A stretch of 64,000 nt of DNA from Halomarina rubra (GCF_023699475.1 NZ_JALXFV010000008.1:62001-126000), one strand, 5' to 3'; positions 50,748 to 58,551 are shown, counted from the first letter of the stretch. The notes: a model not told the origin generated them from the sequence alone. Numbers and translations are program-made.

Positions 50748-51240
50748 TGCACTCGTCGCGCTCGGCGCGATGGGTGTGGGGGCGGGGGGTGTCGGGGTGC
50801 TCCGGGAGCGGGCCGCCGAGAGCGAGGAGGCGATGACCGACGTCCTCCTCGCGGCCGCGGAGGTGGTCTACCCCAGCGCAGTCACGCCGACTCGGGAGTT
50901 CGTCTCCGCGTACGCCGTCGGCCGCCGCCGGTTCGACGCCGACGCGGAACGGTTCGAACGCGCGGTCGCCGACCTCGACCGTCGGGCACGCCACGACACC
51001 GGCCAGTCGTTCGCCTCGTTGTCACTGGCCCGCCGTCGCGACGTGTTCCGGTCGCTGGGGGCGGACCGCGCCCACGCCAACCACGGGGGGACGACCGCCG
51101 AGCGGGTCCGCTACTACGTCGTCGACGACCTGCTGTACGCGCTGTTCGCGAGTCCGACCGGCGGCGAACTCGTCGGCTGTGAGAACCCACCCGGACATCC
51201 CGGCGGGACCGACGCCTACCAGCGAGGACCGGAGGCGTGA
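50716..51240 (+). CDS. Gluconate 2-dehydrogenase subunit 3-like protein with Tat signal
   Basis: The product (174 residues from ATG 50716, MSSKMKLSRRDALVALG) starts with a Tat-like signal SRRDALVALGAMGVGAGG. The mature part has VVYPSAVTPTREFVSAY and a helical layout, as in the gamma subunit of GMC-type gluconate/glucose dehydrogenases. A TATAAG at 50693-50698 lies close upstream. A GTG at 50698 and the ATG at 50728 are alternative starts. Its stop overlaps the GMC gene start, so the catalytic subunit is probably co-exported by this signal. Confidence 0.75.
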   Translation: MSSKMKLSRRDALVALGAMGVGAGGVGVLRERAAESEEAMTDVLLAAAEVVYPSAVTPTREFVSAYAVGRRRFDADAERFERAVADLDRRARHDTGQSFASLSLARRRDVFRSLGADRAHANHGGTTAERVRYYVVDDLLYALFASPTGGELVGCENPPGHPGGTDAYQRGPEA

Positions 51241-52883
51241 GCGACCACACCGAGGTGTGTGTCGTCGGGGCCGGCCCCGCCGGGTCGCTGCTGGCCGCCC
51301 GACTCGCGGCACGCGGTCGGGACGTGGTGGTGCTCGACGCCGGCCCACGGTTCGACCGCGCCGAGGACCTCCAGCGCGTCGAGCGGGAGTTGCGCCCCTC
51401 CCACAGTCGCCCGGACGTGTGGGAGATGGACCAGGACCCGTCGCGAGACGGCGTCCGCGACAGCTACAGCACCACCGGGGAGATCGACTACAAACTCAAC
51501 CGGGCGCGCGTGAAGGGCGTCGGTGGGACCACGCTCCACTGGGGGGCGATGACGCCACGACTCCACGAACAGGACTTCGAGATGGCCTCGCGTCACGGCA
51601 TCGGCGTCGACTGGCCCATCGACTACGGGACCCTCGAACCGTTCTACTGCGACGCCGAACGCGAGATGAGCGTTTCGGGTGCGCCCAACCCCTACGCCGG
51701 TCCGCGCAGCGAACCGTACCCGCTCCCCGCGTTCGACCCGAGTCACTCCGACGGCATCGTCCGCGAGGCGTTCGCCGAGCACGGCGCACCGCTCCACGCC
51801 TGCCCACGGGCCATCAACTCCGAGCAGAACGACGGGCGGAGCGCCTGCATGGGCTACGGCACCTGCCAGCCGGTCTGTCCCTCGGGCGCGAAGTACAGTG
51901 CCGACGTCCACGCCGACCGTGCCGAGAAAGTGGGCGCTCGCATCGTCGACCGCGCGCCCGTCGTCCGTCTCGACCACGACGAGTCGGGCGACCGCGTCGT
52001 CGCCGCCGTCTACGAACGCGACGGTGAACGGCGACGCGTCAGCGCCGACGTGTTCGTCCTCGCGGCGGGTGCCGTCGAGATTCCTCGCCTCCTCCTGCTC
52101 TCTACCTCCCAACGCTACCCCGACGGTCTCGCGAACACCTCCGGGGCGGTCGGGCGGTACTTCATGGAACACCCCGGTATCAAGGTGGTCGGCGAGTTCG
52201 ACGAACCGACACGTCAGCACCTCGTCGGCTACGAGACATCCGTCTCCGAGGCGTTCTACGACCACGACGACGGGCCGGCGGGGACGATGATCGTCCAGCC
52301 GTACAACGACGCCGGCGAGTACCCCGTCGCGGCGGCGCTCTCCTCGCGGCCGCTGTCCGGTCGCCTCGCCGACGGCGACGTGACCGCCCCGTTCGCGAGC
52401 GACGAGTGGGGCGACGCCCTGCTCGACGACGTCCGTGAGCGCACCGAGGGGTTCATCGCGCTCAAAGCGTGGGTCGAACAGCTTCCCGAGTGGGAGAACC
52501 GCGTCGCGCTCGACCGCTCGCGGACCGACGACCGGGGCCACCCGGTGCCGGACCTCCAGTTCTCGGTCGGCGAGCACGCGAGCGCGTCGCTCCGCCGCGC
52601 CGAGTCGTTCCTCTACGACGTGCTGGAGTCCGCTGGCGCGACCGAGGTGAAGACGGTCGTCGGCCCCGACGAACCGTGGTTCGCGTTCCACCACCTCGGG
52701 ACGACCCGGATGGGGACCGACCCCGAGTCGAGCGTCGTGAACGCGCAGTTGCGGACTCACGACCTCGACAACTGCTACGTCGCCTCCTCGTCGGTGTTCC
52801 CGACGGGCGGCGCGGCGAACCCGACGCTCACCATCGCCGCGCTGTCGCTACGTCTCGCCGACCACCTCGACGGGACGCTGTAG
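51237..52883 (+). CDS. GMC-type oxidoreductase with a probable [3Fe-4S] site
   Basis: The 548-residue flavoprotein starts with GTG at 51237, overlapping the upstream stop by 4 bases. FAD binding is VVGAGPAGSLLAARL; GVGGTTLHWGAM and VLAAGAVEIPRLL are GMC features; the active-site His lies in FHHLGTTRMGTDP, with NPTLTIAALS near the end. CMGYGTCQPVC (Cys204, 210, 214) is CX5CX3C, which matches the 3Fe-4S ligands of FAD-dependent glucose dehydrogenases. It has no signal of its own; the small subunit would supply Tat export. The substrate (sugar, gluconate or other alcohol) is open. A cytochrome subunit is not visible nearby. Confidence 0.87.
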   Translation: MSDHTEVCVVGAGPAGSLLAARLAARGRDVVVLDAGPRFDRAEDLQRVERELRPSHSRPDVWEMDQDPSRDGVRDSYSTTGEIDYKLNRARVKGVGGTTLHWGAMTPRLHEQDFEMASRHGIGVDWPIDYGTLEPFYCDAEREMSVSGAPNPYAGPRSEPYPLPAFDPSHSDGIVREAFAEHGAPLHACPRAINSEQNDGRSACMGYGTCQPVCPSGAKYSADVHADRAEKVGARIVDRAPVVRLDHDESGDRVVAAVYERDGERRRVSADVFVLAAGAVEIPRLLLLSTSQRYPDGLANTSGAVGRYFMEHPGIKVVGEFDEPTRQHLVGYETSVSEAFYDHDDGPAGTMIVQPYNDAGEYPVAAALSSRPLSGRLADGDVTAPFASDEWGDALLDDVRERTEGFIALKAWVEQLPEWENRVALDRSRTDDRGHPVPDLQFSVGEHASASLRRAESFLYDVLESAGATEVKTVVGPDEPWFAFHHLGTTRMGTDPESSVVNAQLRTHDLDNCYVASSSVFPTGGAANPTLTIAALSLRLADHLDGTL

Positions 52884-52915
52884 AGACCGACGGACGCACG
52901 CTGTGCTCCGGTCTC
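52883..52915. terminator. Inverted repeat after the GMC gene
   Basis: GAGACCG (52883-52889) and CGGTCTC (52909-52915) are perfect complements with a 19-base loop, beginning on the last base of the TAG stop and lying between convergent genes. A weak terminator candidate. Confidence 0.3.
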
Positions 52916-52928
52916 CGGCCCGCTCGAC

Positions 52929-54035
52929 TCACCCCTCCAGTCGCTCGTACGCCGCCGCCACGAGCAACGGGAGGAACACCGTCGCGTCGCCCTGAACGGT
53001 GACGTTGCGGGCGTCCTTCTCCAGTTTCCCCCACGAGCGCGCCTCGTCGAGCGTCGCCCCCGAGAGGCCGCCGGTCGACGGCGAGTCCATCGTTATCTGG
53101 ACGGCGTAGTCGTACGACCCCGGCGTGACGAGCATCGTCTGGAGGGTGAAGTTCTTCGGGACGCCCCCGCCGACGAGCAGACAGCCCGCGCGCTCGGCGT
53201 CGAACGCGAGGTCCGTCAGCGGCGTCATGTCCGTCAGCGCATCCAGCGTGAACGCCGAGGTCTGGGAGTACATCCACGCCTGCAGACCCAGTACCGAGTC
53301 CTGGACGGCGGGGCAGTAGATGGGGACGTCACACTCGTAGGCCGCCGCCGCGACGCCGGCGTCCTCCTCGACACCCTCGCGCTCGTTGACCTCGCTGTTG
53401 GCGCGGCCGAGTTCGTGACAGAGCCGTTCGATGCCGACGGTCCCCTCCTCTTCGAGCACGGGGAACACCTCTTCGCGTAGGTGACCCTCGAACGCCGCGA
53501 AGTGCTCCTGTGGGAGGTAGACGTTGTAGATGCGGTCGACCTCCTCGTCGCGGAGCTGTTCGTCGTGGTCGCGGGCGGTCTTGCCCTCCTGGTGCTCGTT
53601 TCCGTGGTGGTGCTTCCCGCCGATGGCCTCGATGGCGTCGTGGGTGAGGTTCGCGCCCGTCGTCACCAACGCGTCGACGTGGCCGTCGCGAATCAGGTCC
53701 GAGACGACCCGTCGCATCCCCGTCGGGACCATCGCGCCGGCGAGCGAGAGGAAGACCGTGCAGTCGTCGTCGGCCAGCATCTCGGCGTAGACGTCCGCGG
53801 CGTCGTGGACCGCCGCCGCGCCGATGCCCGCGTGGCCGTACTGCTCGACCAGGTCGCCGACGCTCATCCCCGCGTGGACCTGCGCGTGGCCGATGGGGTC
53901 GTGGGAGAACTCCTCGCGCTCCGGGTCGGGGTGGTGGTGTGCGTGGTCCGTGTCGTCGTCCCCGGCGTCCTCGCGCTCGTGGCCGTGGCCCTCGTCGTGA
54001 CCGTGGCCCGTCTCGTCGTCGTGGCCGTCGCTCAT
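52929..54035 (-). CDS. dhs: Deoxyhypusine synthase with a His/Asp-rich N-terminal extension
   Basis: Deoxyhypusine synthase transfers an aminobutyl group to one lysine of aIF5A. The 368-residue protein has the NAD-binding segments FLSLAGAMVPTGM and VTTGANLTHDAIEA, then CPAVQDSVLG and the active site RSWGKLEKDA with catalytic Lys337 and GDATVFLPLLVA. Its first 45 residues are rich in His, Asp and Glu (GHGHDEGHGHE, HAHHHPDP), and a second cluster GGKHHHGNEHQEG sits near residue 140. These His clusters are absent from typical family members as I know them and may bind metal. The gene is 2.4 kb from aIF5A. A tRNA-like 20-base segment lies 11 bases before the ATG. Confidence 0.9.
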   Translation of the reverse strand: MSDGHDDETGHGHDEGHGHEREDAGDDDTDHAHHHPDPEREEFSHDPIGHAQVHAGMSVGDLVEQYGHAGIGAAAVHDAADVYAEMLADDDCTVFLSLAGAMVPTGMRRVVSDLIRDGHVDALVTTGANLTHDAIEAIGGKHHHGNEHQEGKTARDHDEQLRDEEVDRIYNVYLPQEHFAAFEGHLREEVFPVLEEEGTVGIERLCHELGRANSEVNEREGVEEDAGVAAAAYECDVPIYCPAVQDSVLGLQAWMYSQTSAFTLDALTDMTPLTDLAFDAERAGCLLVGGGVPKNFTLQTMLVTPGSYDYAVQITMDSPSTGGLSGATLDEARSWGKLEKDARNVTVQGDATVFLPLLVAAAYERLEG

Positions 54036-54045
54036 ACGCGGAGTG

Positions 54046-54065
54046 TGCGGGAGGAGGACTTGAAC
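54046..54065. repeat. tRNA 3'-end-like segment upstream of dhs
   Basis: TGCGGGAGGAGGACTTGAAC matches the tRNA-Leu 3' repeat (TGCGGGAGGAGGGATTCGAAC) over the first 12 bases and most of the rest. It lies 11 bases before the dhs ATG, in the same orientation relative to dhs as a tRNA 3' end. There is no T-stem or full tRNA with it. Confidence 0.5.
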
Positions 54066-54088
54066 GCTGGGAACCGCGGTCGTCCGGG

Positions 54089-54475
54089 TTACTTCAGCCG
54101 GTCGACCCGGATGATGGTGCCGTCGTGGTCGAAGTAGTACGCGCCCCCGTCACGGTAGTAGGGGAACTCGCCCATCGCCGTGGTGAGGTTTCCCGCGCTC
54201 CCGCCGCGGACCGTCAGACTGGCGTACCCCTTGTCGCTCTCGAGCGCTTTCGTGAACAGCGGTTCGAGCGCGCTGGCGTTCCCGAGGTCGTCGGTGTCGA
54301 TGACCGTCGCGCTCTCGGGGGCCTCCGAGACGACGTTGGCGTTGTACGTGACCTCCTCGGCGCGGTTGATGTTGAGTGCGCTCCCCAGGTCCCCGATTCC
54401 CATACAGCCCGACGTGACCGTCAGACACGCGAGTACGACCCCGACGGCGAGCCGGGTGTTCCTACTGGTCGACAT
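54089..54475 (-). CDS. Small lipoprotein, unknown function
   Basis: The 128-residue protein (MSTSRNTRLAVGVVL) has a lipobox TSGC at about residues 21-24, so it is lipid-anchored. The rest has SVEEVTYNA-type NRAEEVTYNANVVSEA and EFPYYRDGGAYYFDHDG, with no named domain. It lies between dhs and the Nif3-like gene on the same strand. A TATA box at 54501-54506 supports the start. Confidence 0.72.
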   Translation of the reverse strand: MSTSRNTRLAVGVVLACLTVTSGCMGIGDLGSALNINRAEEVTYNANVVSEAPESATVIDTDDLGNASALEPLFTKALESDKGYASLTVRGGSAGNLTTAMGEFPYYRDGGAYYFDHDGTIIRVDRLK

Positions 54476-54500
54476 GAGCGTTGCTGACGGCGGACTGCCG

Positions 54501-54506
54501 TATATC
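54501..54506 (-). promoter_or_regulatory. TATA box of the lipoprotein gene
   Basis: The site TATATC (minus strand GATATA) is centred 28 bases before the ATG at 54475, in an AT-rich patch (TATATCTAAG). Confidence 0.6.
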
Positions 54507-54534
54507 TAAGCACCCGTTACAACGGAGGTAGCGG

Positions 54535-55290
54535 CTACAGCCCGGTCGGATGGTCGACGAAAGCGGTGGCTAACCCCCACGAATCGCAGAGGTCCGCCAG
54601 CGAGCGGACCCCGAACGTCTCCGTCGCGTAGTGGCCCGCCAGGAAGACGTGGATGCCCGCCTCCCGGGCCTCGTGGTACACCTGCTGTTTGCCCTCGCCG
54701 GTGACGAGCGCGTCGACGCCCTTCTCGCGGGCCTCGCCGAGCCAGTCCGCGCCGCTGCCGGTGACGACGGCGACGTCCTCGATGCGGTCGGGTCCGAAGT
54801 CCAGGTGCTGCACGCCGTCGTTGTCGAGGGCGGTGAGCGAGTCGCGCAGTCGTCGGGGACTAATGGGTTTGCGCTCGCCACGAACCCCGATGTGTTCGCC
54901 GCCCAGTTCACCGAACGGTTCGCGGTTACGCAGGTCGAGGTTGGTCGCGAGGCCCGCTGCGTTGCCGAGTTCGGGGTGGGCGTCGAGCGGGAGGTGCGAG
55001 ACGTACAGCGCGCAGTCCCCGCGAATCAGCGGCGCGATGCGGTCGTAGTCCATCCCGGTGACGCGGTCGAGACCGCCCCAGACGAGACCGTGGTGGGCGA
55101 GCAGTACGTCCGCGTCCAGTGCGACGGCCTCCTCGATTGTCGCGACGGCGGCGTCGACGGCGACGGCGACGCGCTCGACGGCCGCGTCGTCCGGCCCCAC
55201 CTGCAACCCGTTGGGACTGGCGTCGAGGTCGGCGAACGCGTCGGTTCGTAGTTCGTCGTCGAGTCGCCGGCAGAGCGTCGCGAGTTTCAT
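54535..55290 (-). CDS. Nif3-like dinuclear metal centre protein
   Basis: The 251-residue protein (MKLATLCRRLDDELRTDAFADL) has the NIF3 pattern: DASPNGLQVG, then DVLLAHHGLVWGG (two metal His), YVSHLPLDAHPELGN and GEGKQQVYHEAREAG with AGHYATETFGV near the end. The family is a ring-shaped hexamer with a two-metal site; its reaction is not established. The ATG at 55290 has TATA-like TCATAA at 55314-55319 on the minus strand, at leaderless spacing. The short 34-residue frame diverges from it. Confidence 0.88.
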   Translation of the reverse strand: MKLATLCRRLDDELRTDAFADLDASPNGLQVGPDDAAVERVAVAVDAAVATIEEAVALDADVLLAHHGLVWGGLDRVTGMDYDRIAPLIRGDCALYVSHLPLDAHPELGNAAGLATNLDLRNREPFGELGGEHIGVRGERKPISPRRLRDSLTALDNDGVQHLDFGPDRIEDVAVVTGSGADWLGEAREKGVDALVTGEGKQQVYHEAREAGIHVFLAGHYATETFGVRSLADLCDSWGLATAFVDHPTGL

Positions 55291-55379
55291 GCAGGCACGT
55301 GCGGCCCACACGGTTATGAAGGTCGCCGGAGTACCGGGTGACTGCCTGCAAAGGCGCGAGCGACACGAGGTGACACCTG

Positions 55380-55484
55380 ATGGGAAAACTCTCTAAGGCG
55401 TTCCGAGTGTGGCGACGACTACCACGCCGAACGAAACGGCGCATCACGCGCAAAGCACGGCGAATCGTCAGCCGGGGCCGGTAG
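55380..55484 (+). CDS. Possible tiny, very basic peptide gene (34 residues)
   Basis: The open frame from the ATG at 55380 reads MGKLSKAFRVWRRLPRR onward to a TAG. About half the residues are Arg or Lys and none is acidic, which is extreme for a haloarchaeon. GAGGTGA lies 7-13 bases before the ATG and matches the haloarchaeal anti-Shine-Dalgarno sequence; the palindrome AGGTGACACCT covers it. A box TTATGA at 55314-55319 (shared with the Nif3-like promoter, opposite strand) could start transcription with a leader of about 38 bases. It may bind nucleic acid if real. It could also be chance. Confidence 0.4.
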   Translation: MGKLSKAFRVWRRLPRRTKRRITRKARRIVSRGR

Positions 55485-55526
55485 GCCCAGACGCTCGTTT
55501 CTCGTCCCTCGACCGCCGAGCGACGG

Positions 55527-56399
55527 CTACGGTTCTCGCTCAGCGTCGACCGACTCGTCCTCTGCATCGGCCGTGCCGTCCCCGGCAGCGGCGTGTGCGA
55601 ACACGAACGCGCGCAGGAGTTTGCCTGCCAGCGTCGCGGCCTGCCCGTCGTCGCGGTCGTTGACCTCCACGACGTCGAAACCGAGCGCGCGGGGAGCGAC
55701 CGCACGGACGACGCGGTGCATCTCGCGACTCGTCAGGCCGAACGGCTCCATCGTCCCCGTCCCGGGCGCGAACGCGGGGTCCGCACCGTCGATGTCGACG
55801 CTCAGGTACGCCTGCCCGTCGAAGTCGGGCGTCCAGTCGGCCACCTCGCTCGGCGGCACGACGGTCACGTCGGGCTCGCTCGCGCGCTCCCACTCGGCCT
55901 CGCTACCGGTCCGTGCGCCGAGAATCACGGCGCGGTCGGCGTGGTCCAGCACGTGCCGCGTGACCGTCGCGTGGCTCAACGGGTTGCCGTCGTACTCCTC
56001 GCGCAGGTCGAGGTGGGCGTCGAGACAGACGAACGTGAGGTCGTCGGGAGAGTCGTCTCGCTCGGTCACCGCCTCGACGCCCGCACGGGTGACGGTGTGC
56101 TCGCCGCCGACGAGCAGCGGCGTCGCCCCGTCGGCGAGGACGTCCGTGAGGGTGCCACGGAGGAACTGGAGGTAGTCGCCCGCGTCGTCCCACGCGTGGA
56201 CGTCGCCGGCGTCGTGGACCGACAGGTCGGTGAAGCGACTGTCGGTGTGGTGGTCGTAGTCGTCGAAGGTCCGTGAGAAGCGTCGGACGCGGTCCGGACC
56301 GAACCGCGTGCCGGGTTGGAACGTCGTCGAGACGTCGAGGGGAGCGCCGACGACGACGTACCGGGCGGCGGTACGGTCGGCACGGGCCCCTGGAAACAT
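55527..56399 (-). CDS. Agmatinase/ureohydrolase family enzyme
   Basis: The 290-residue protein (MFPGARADRTAARYVVVG) has the three manganese motifs of ureohydrolases: GGEHTVTR, CLDAHLDLREEY and SVDIDGADPAFAPG. In Haloferax an agmatinase-like enzyme encoded next to aIF5A is linked to hypusine synthesis via agmatine (established literature, from memory). It lies 5 bases downstream of aIF5A on the same strand, so the two are one operon. The C-terminus is acidic. The start is the ATG at 56399. Confidence 0.88.
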   Translation of the reverse strand: MFPGARADRTAARYVVVGAPLDVSTTFQPGTRFGPDRVRRFSRTFDDYDHHTDSRFTDLSVHDAGDVHAWDDAGDYLQFLRGTLTDVLADGATPLLVGGEHTVTRAGVEAVTERDDSPDDLTFVCLDAHLDLREEYDGNPLSHATVTRHVLDHADRAVILGARTGSEAEWERASEPDVTVVPPSEVADWTPDFDGQAYLSVDIDGADPAFAPGTGTMEPFGLTSREMHRVVRAVAPRALGFDVVEVNDRDDGQAATLAGKLLRAFVFAHAAAGDGTADAEDESVDAEREP

Positions 56400-56404
56400 C
56401 GACC

Positions 56405-56779
56405 TCAGACGACCTTCCGCTGGTCTTCGTACTGCAGGTACTCCAGCTCGTCGTCCGAGGACGGGTCGAAGTCGTCGGGGACGCGCATCGTGATGGTCTC
56501 GTACGTCTCGAGGTCCATCACCTGCATGTCGTTGCCGTCGACGCTGATGACCTGACCCTGCTTCCGGTCGATGATGGGGACCCAGATCTTCGCGTCGACA
56601 GGCTGGGTGAAGTTGCGCTTCTTCGAGTCGAAGACGCCCTTCCCCTCGACGCGAGCCTTCGCGCTGCCGTGTTTCCCCGGCTTGGCGGTGCTGTAGGAGT
56701 TGATGACACACGGCGTGTCCTCGATCATGACGTAGCTGCCCTCCTGAAGGTCGCGGACCTCGTTCTGCTGTTTCGCCAT
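56405..56779 (-). CDS. eif5A: Translation initiation factor aIF5A
   Basis: The 124-residue protein ([18 protein letters not shown]) is the archaeal homologue of eIF5A/EF-P, helping the ribosome through difficult peptide bonds. Hypusination is expected on Lys36 in [14 protein letters not shown]. The second domain runs [16 protein letters not shown] to MRVPDDFD. Normal length. Followed after 5 bases by the agmatinase-like gene, with deoxyhypusine synthase 2.4 kb further. A TATA box lies 26-27 bases before the ATG. Confidence 0.95.
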   Translation of the reverse strand: MAKQQNEVRDLQEGSYVMIEDTPCVINSYSTAKPGKHGSAKARVEGKGVFDSKKRNFTQPVDAKIWVPIIDRKQGQVISVDGNDMQVMDLETYETITMRVPDDFDPSSDDELEYLQYEDQRKVV

Positions 56780-56802
56780 ACTCGGCGTATCAACCCCGGC
56801 TT

Positions 56803-56808
56803 GATAAA
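56803..56808 (-). promoter_or_regulatory. TATA box of the aIF5A-agmatinase unit
   Basis: Minus strand TTTATC is centred 26-27 bases before the ATG at 56779, in an AT-rich patch. Confidence 0.65.
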
Positions 56809-56935
56809 CAATTTGAACCGCCGCGCACGTCGGTTCCCGGTCACGGGGCGTCGGTCGGGGTGCGGTCGTAGTATCGGTCTGCCGTCGGCGCTCGGTCGAG
56901 GTGGTCGTCGTCGCGCGGCGGTCACCGCGCAGCGG

Positions 56936-57316
56936 TCACTGCAACTCGACGCCCGTCACCGAGAGGAGTTCCCGGACGAACGGGGCGTCCTCGGCGAGTT
57001 TCGCCGTCCCCTCCTCGCGGTCGTAGGTGACGACGCCCGCGTCGGCGAGCGTCGGGAGGTGGACGTGGCGGAGCGCGACGGCCGTGGAGGTCAGGTCGTC
57101 GGCGTCGGGGTGGCCCCCGGCTTTCGTCGCGGCGACGAACCGCGCGAGTTCGTCGACGCCGATCTGGCCCTCGCGGTCGAGGTAGTAACAGATGTACCGT
57201 CGTTCGTGGTCGGCGAGCACGCGAAGCGTCTCGTCGATGGACTCCTCACGGACGTTCGTGGTGAGTATCTCGTCGTTCGGTGCGGCCTCTGGGCCGCCTG
57301 GTGGTGAGTCGGACAT
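56936..57316 (-). CDS. Haloarchaeal winged-helix protein (DUF7344-like)
   Basis: The 126-residue protein (MSDSPPGGPEAAPNDE) has a helix-turn-helix domain with VLADHERRYICYYLDREG, VDELARFVAATKAGG and RHVHLPTLADAGVVTYD, the DUF7344-type winged HTH common in haloarchaea. It is probably a DNA-binding regulator; the target is unknown. A large imperfect palindrome lies 90-136 bases upstream (57405-57452) and could be its own operator. The start is the ATG at 57316. Confidence 0.78.
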   Translation of the reverse strand: MSDSPPGGPEAAPNDEILTTNVREESIDETLRVLADHERRYICYYLDREGQIGVDELARFVAATKAGGHPDADDLTSTAVALRHVHLPTLADAGVVTYDREEGTAKLAEDAPFVRELLSVTGVELQ

Positions 57317-57404
57317 CCTCTCGTGTGACGGGGCTGGTTCGACGACCCGCGTCGGTCGTGACTGCCGCCGGAGTCGTCTGGAGGCGACACTACCGACGGG
57401 TATA

Positions 57405-57452
57405 GTTACGCTTGACATAGGGCCTCTAAGGCCAAACCCTTTGTGTCGTAAC
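57405..57452. promoter_or_regulatory. Nested co-centred inverted repeat
   Basis: GTTACG (57405-57410) pairs with CGTAAC (57447-57452), and inside it GGCCT (57421-57425) pairs with AGGCC (57429-57433) around CTA. Both repeats share almost the same centre (about 57427-57428). Between them ACATAGGG and CCCTTTGTGT also pair imperfectly. It lies between the aminotransferase stop and the HTH gene. It could be a terminator hairpin or an operator. Confidence 0.5.
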
Positions 57453-57469
57453 GCCCGCTTGCAGCCGAC

Positions 57470-58528
57470 CTACGCGAGGACCGAATCCACGCGTTCCAGA
57501 CCGTCTCGAAGCCGTTCCGTCGGGAGACCGAACCCGATGCGGAACCGGTCGGGGTGACCGAACGTCTCGCCGGGAGCCAGCACGACCCCGGCCTCCTCCA
57601 CGACGCGCGCGCAGAACTGCTCGCCCGAGTCGAACCCGTCGGGGACGGTGACGAACCCGTTGACGCCGACGGGGTCGTACCACGAGAGGTCGTGGCGTTC
57701 GACCCACTCGCGGGTGACGTCGCGGTTCTCGGCCGCGACGGCGCGGTTCTCCGCGAGGATTGCCTCGCGGTCGGCGAGCGCCTGCGCCGCGAGGTGCTGG
57801 CCGAACTGCCCCGGCGAGATTGTGGTGTAGTCCTTCCAGTTCCAGGCCGCGTCGACCACCTCGGGGGGGCCGGCGAGCCAACCGAACCGCAGGCCGGCGA
57901 GGCCGTAGGCTTTCGTCACGCTGGAGGTCGAGACGCCGTACTCGCCCATGCTCGCCACGGGGGGCAGGGGGTCCTCGGCGAGCAGGCGATACACCTCGTC
58001 ACACAGCAGGTAGGCGTCGGCGTCGGCCGCGAGGTCGTACACCGCCCGGACGGTCTCCTCGGGCAGGTACCGACCCGTCGGGTTGTTCGGGTTGTTGAGG
58101 ACGACCAGCGACGTCTCGGGTCGGATGGCGTCGGCGACGGCGTCCACGTCGAGGTCCCACGTCGGCGGTTCGAGGTCGACGGTCGTCACCTCGCCGAACG
58201 CCTCGGGGACCGACCGAAGCGACTGGTAGGTCGGCGTCACGACGACCGCGTGGTCCTCGGGACCGACGAGACCGAGGAAGACGAGCAGGTTCGCCTCCTG
58301 GGCCCCGCAGGTACAACACACCTCGTCGGGCGAGCGGTCGTACTGCTCGGCGACGGTCGCGCGGAGGTCGGGGTCGCCGTTCGTCGGGATGACGTAGCCC
58401 AGTTCGCCGACGTCCGTGTCGAAGCGGTCGGCGTCGAGACTCCGGATGCCGCTCTCGGCGAGCATGACCTCGGCGTCGTGTTCGTACCGGGCGAACCACC
58501 GCTCCAGCGAGAACGGTTCGATGTCCAT
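57470..58528 (-). CDS. PLP-dependent aminotransferase class I/II
   Basis: The 352-residue protein (MDIEPFSLERWFARYEH) has fold type I motifs: VLNNPNNPTGRYLP, CDEVYRLL and the PLP lysine Lys206 in SSVTKAYGLAGLR; the phosphate-binding Arg is in FRIGFG. The substrate is unknown; it resembles aspartate/alanine-type aminotransferases. A TATA box at 58552-58557 supports the start. No biosynthetic partner is adjacent. Confidence 0.87.
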   Translation of the reverse strand: MDIEPFSLERWFARYEHDAEVMLAESGIRSLDADRFDTDVGELGYVIPTNGDPDLRATVAEQYDRSPDEVCCTCGAQEANLLVFLGLVGPEDHAVVVTPTYQSLRSVPEAFGEVTTVDLEPPTWDLDVDAVADAIRPETSLVVLNNPNNPTGRYLPEETVRAVYDLAADADAYLLCDEVYRLLAEDPLPPVASMGEYGVSTSSVTKAYGLAGLRFGWLAGPPEVVDAAWNWKDYTTISPGQFGQHLAAQALADREAILAENRAVAAENRDVTREWVERHDLSWYDPVGVNGFVTVPDGFDSGEQFCARVVEEAGVVLAPGETFGHPDRFRIGFGLPTERLRDGLERVDSVLA

Positions 58529-58551
58529 ACCCAGCGAACCCGTGGGGTCGG

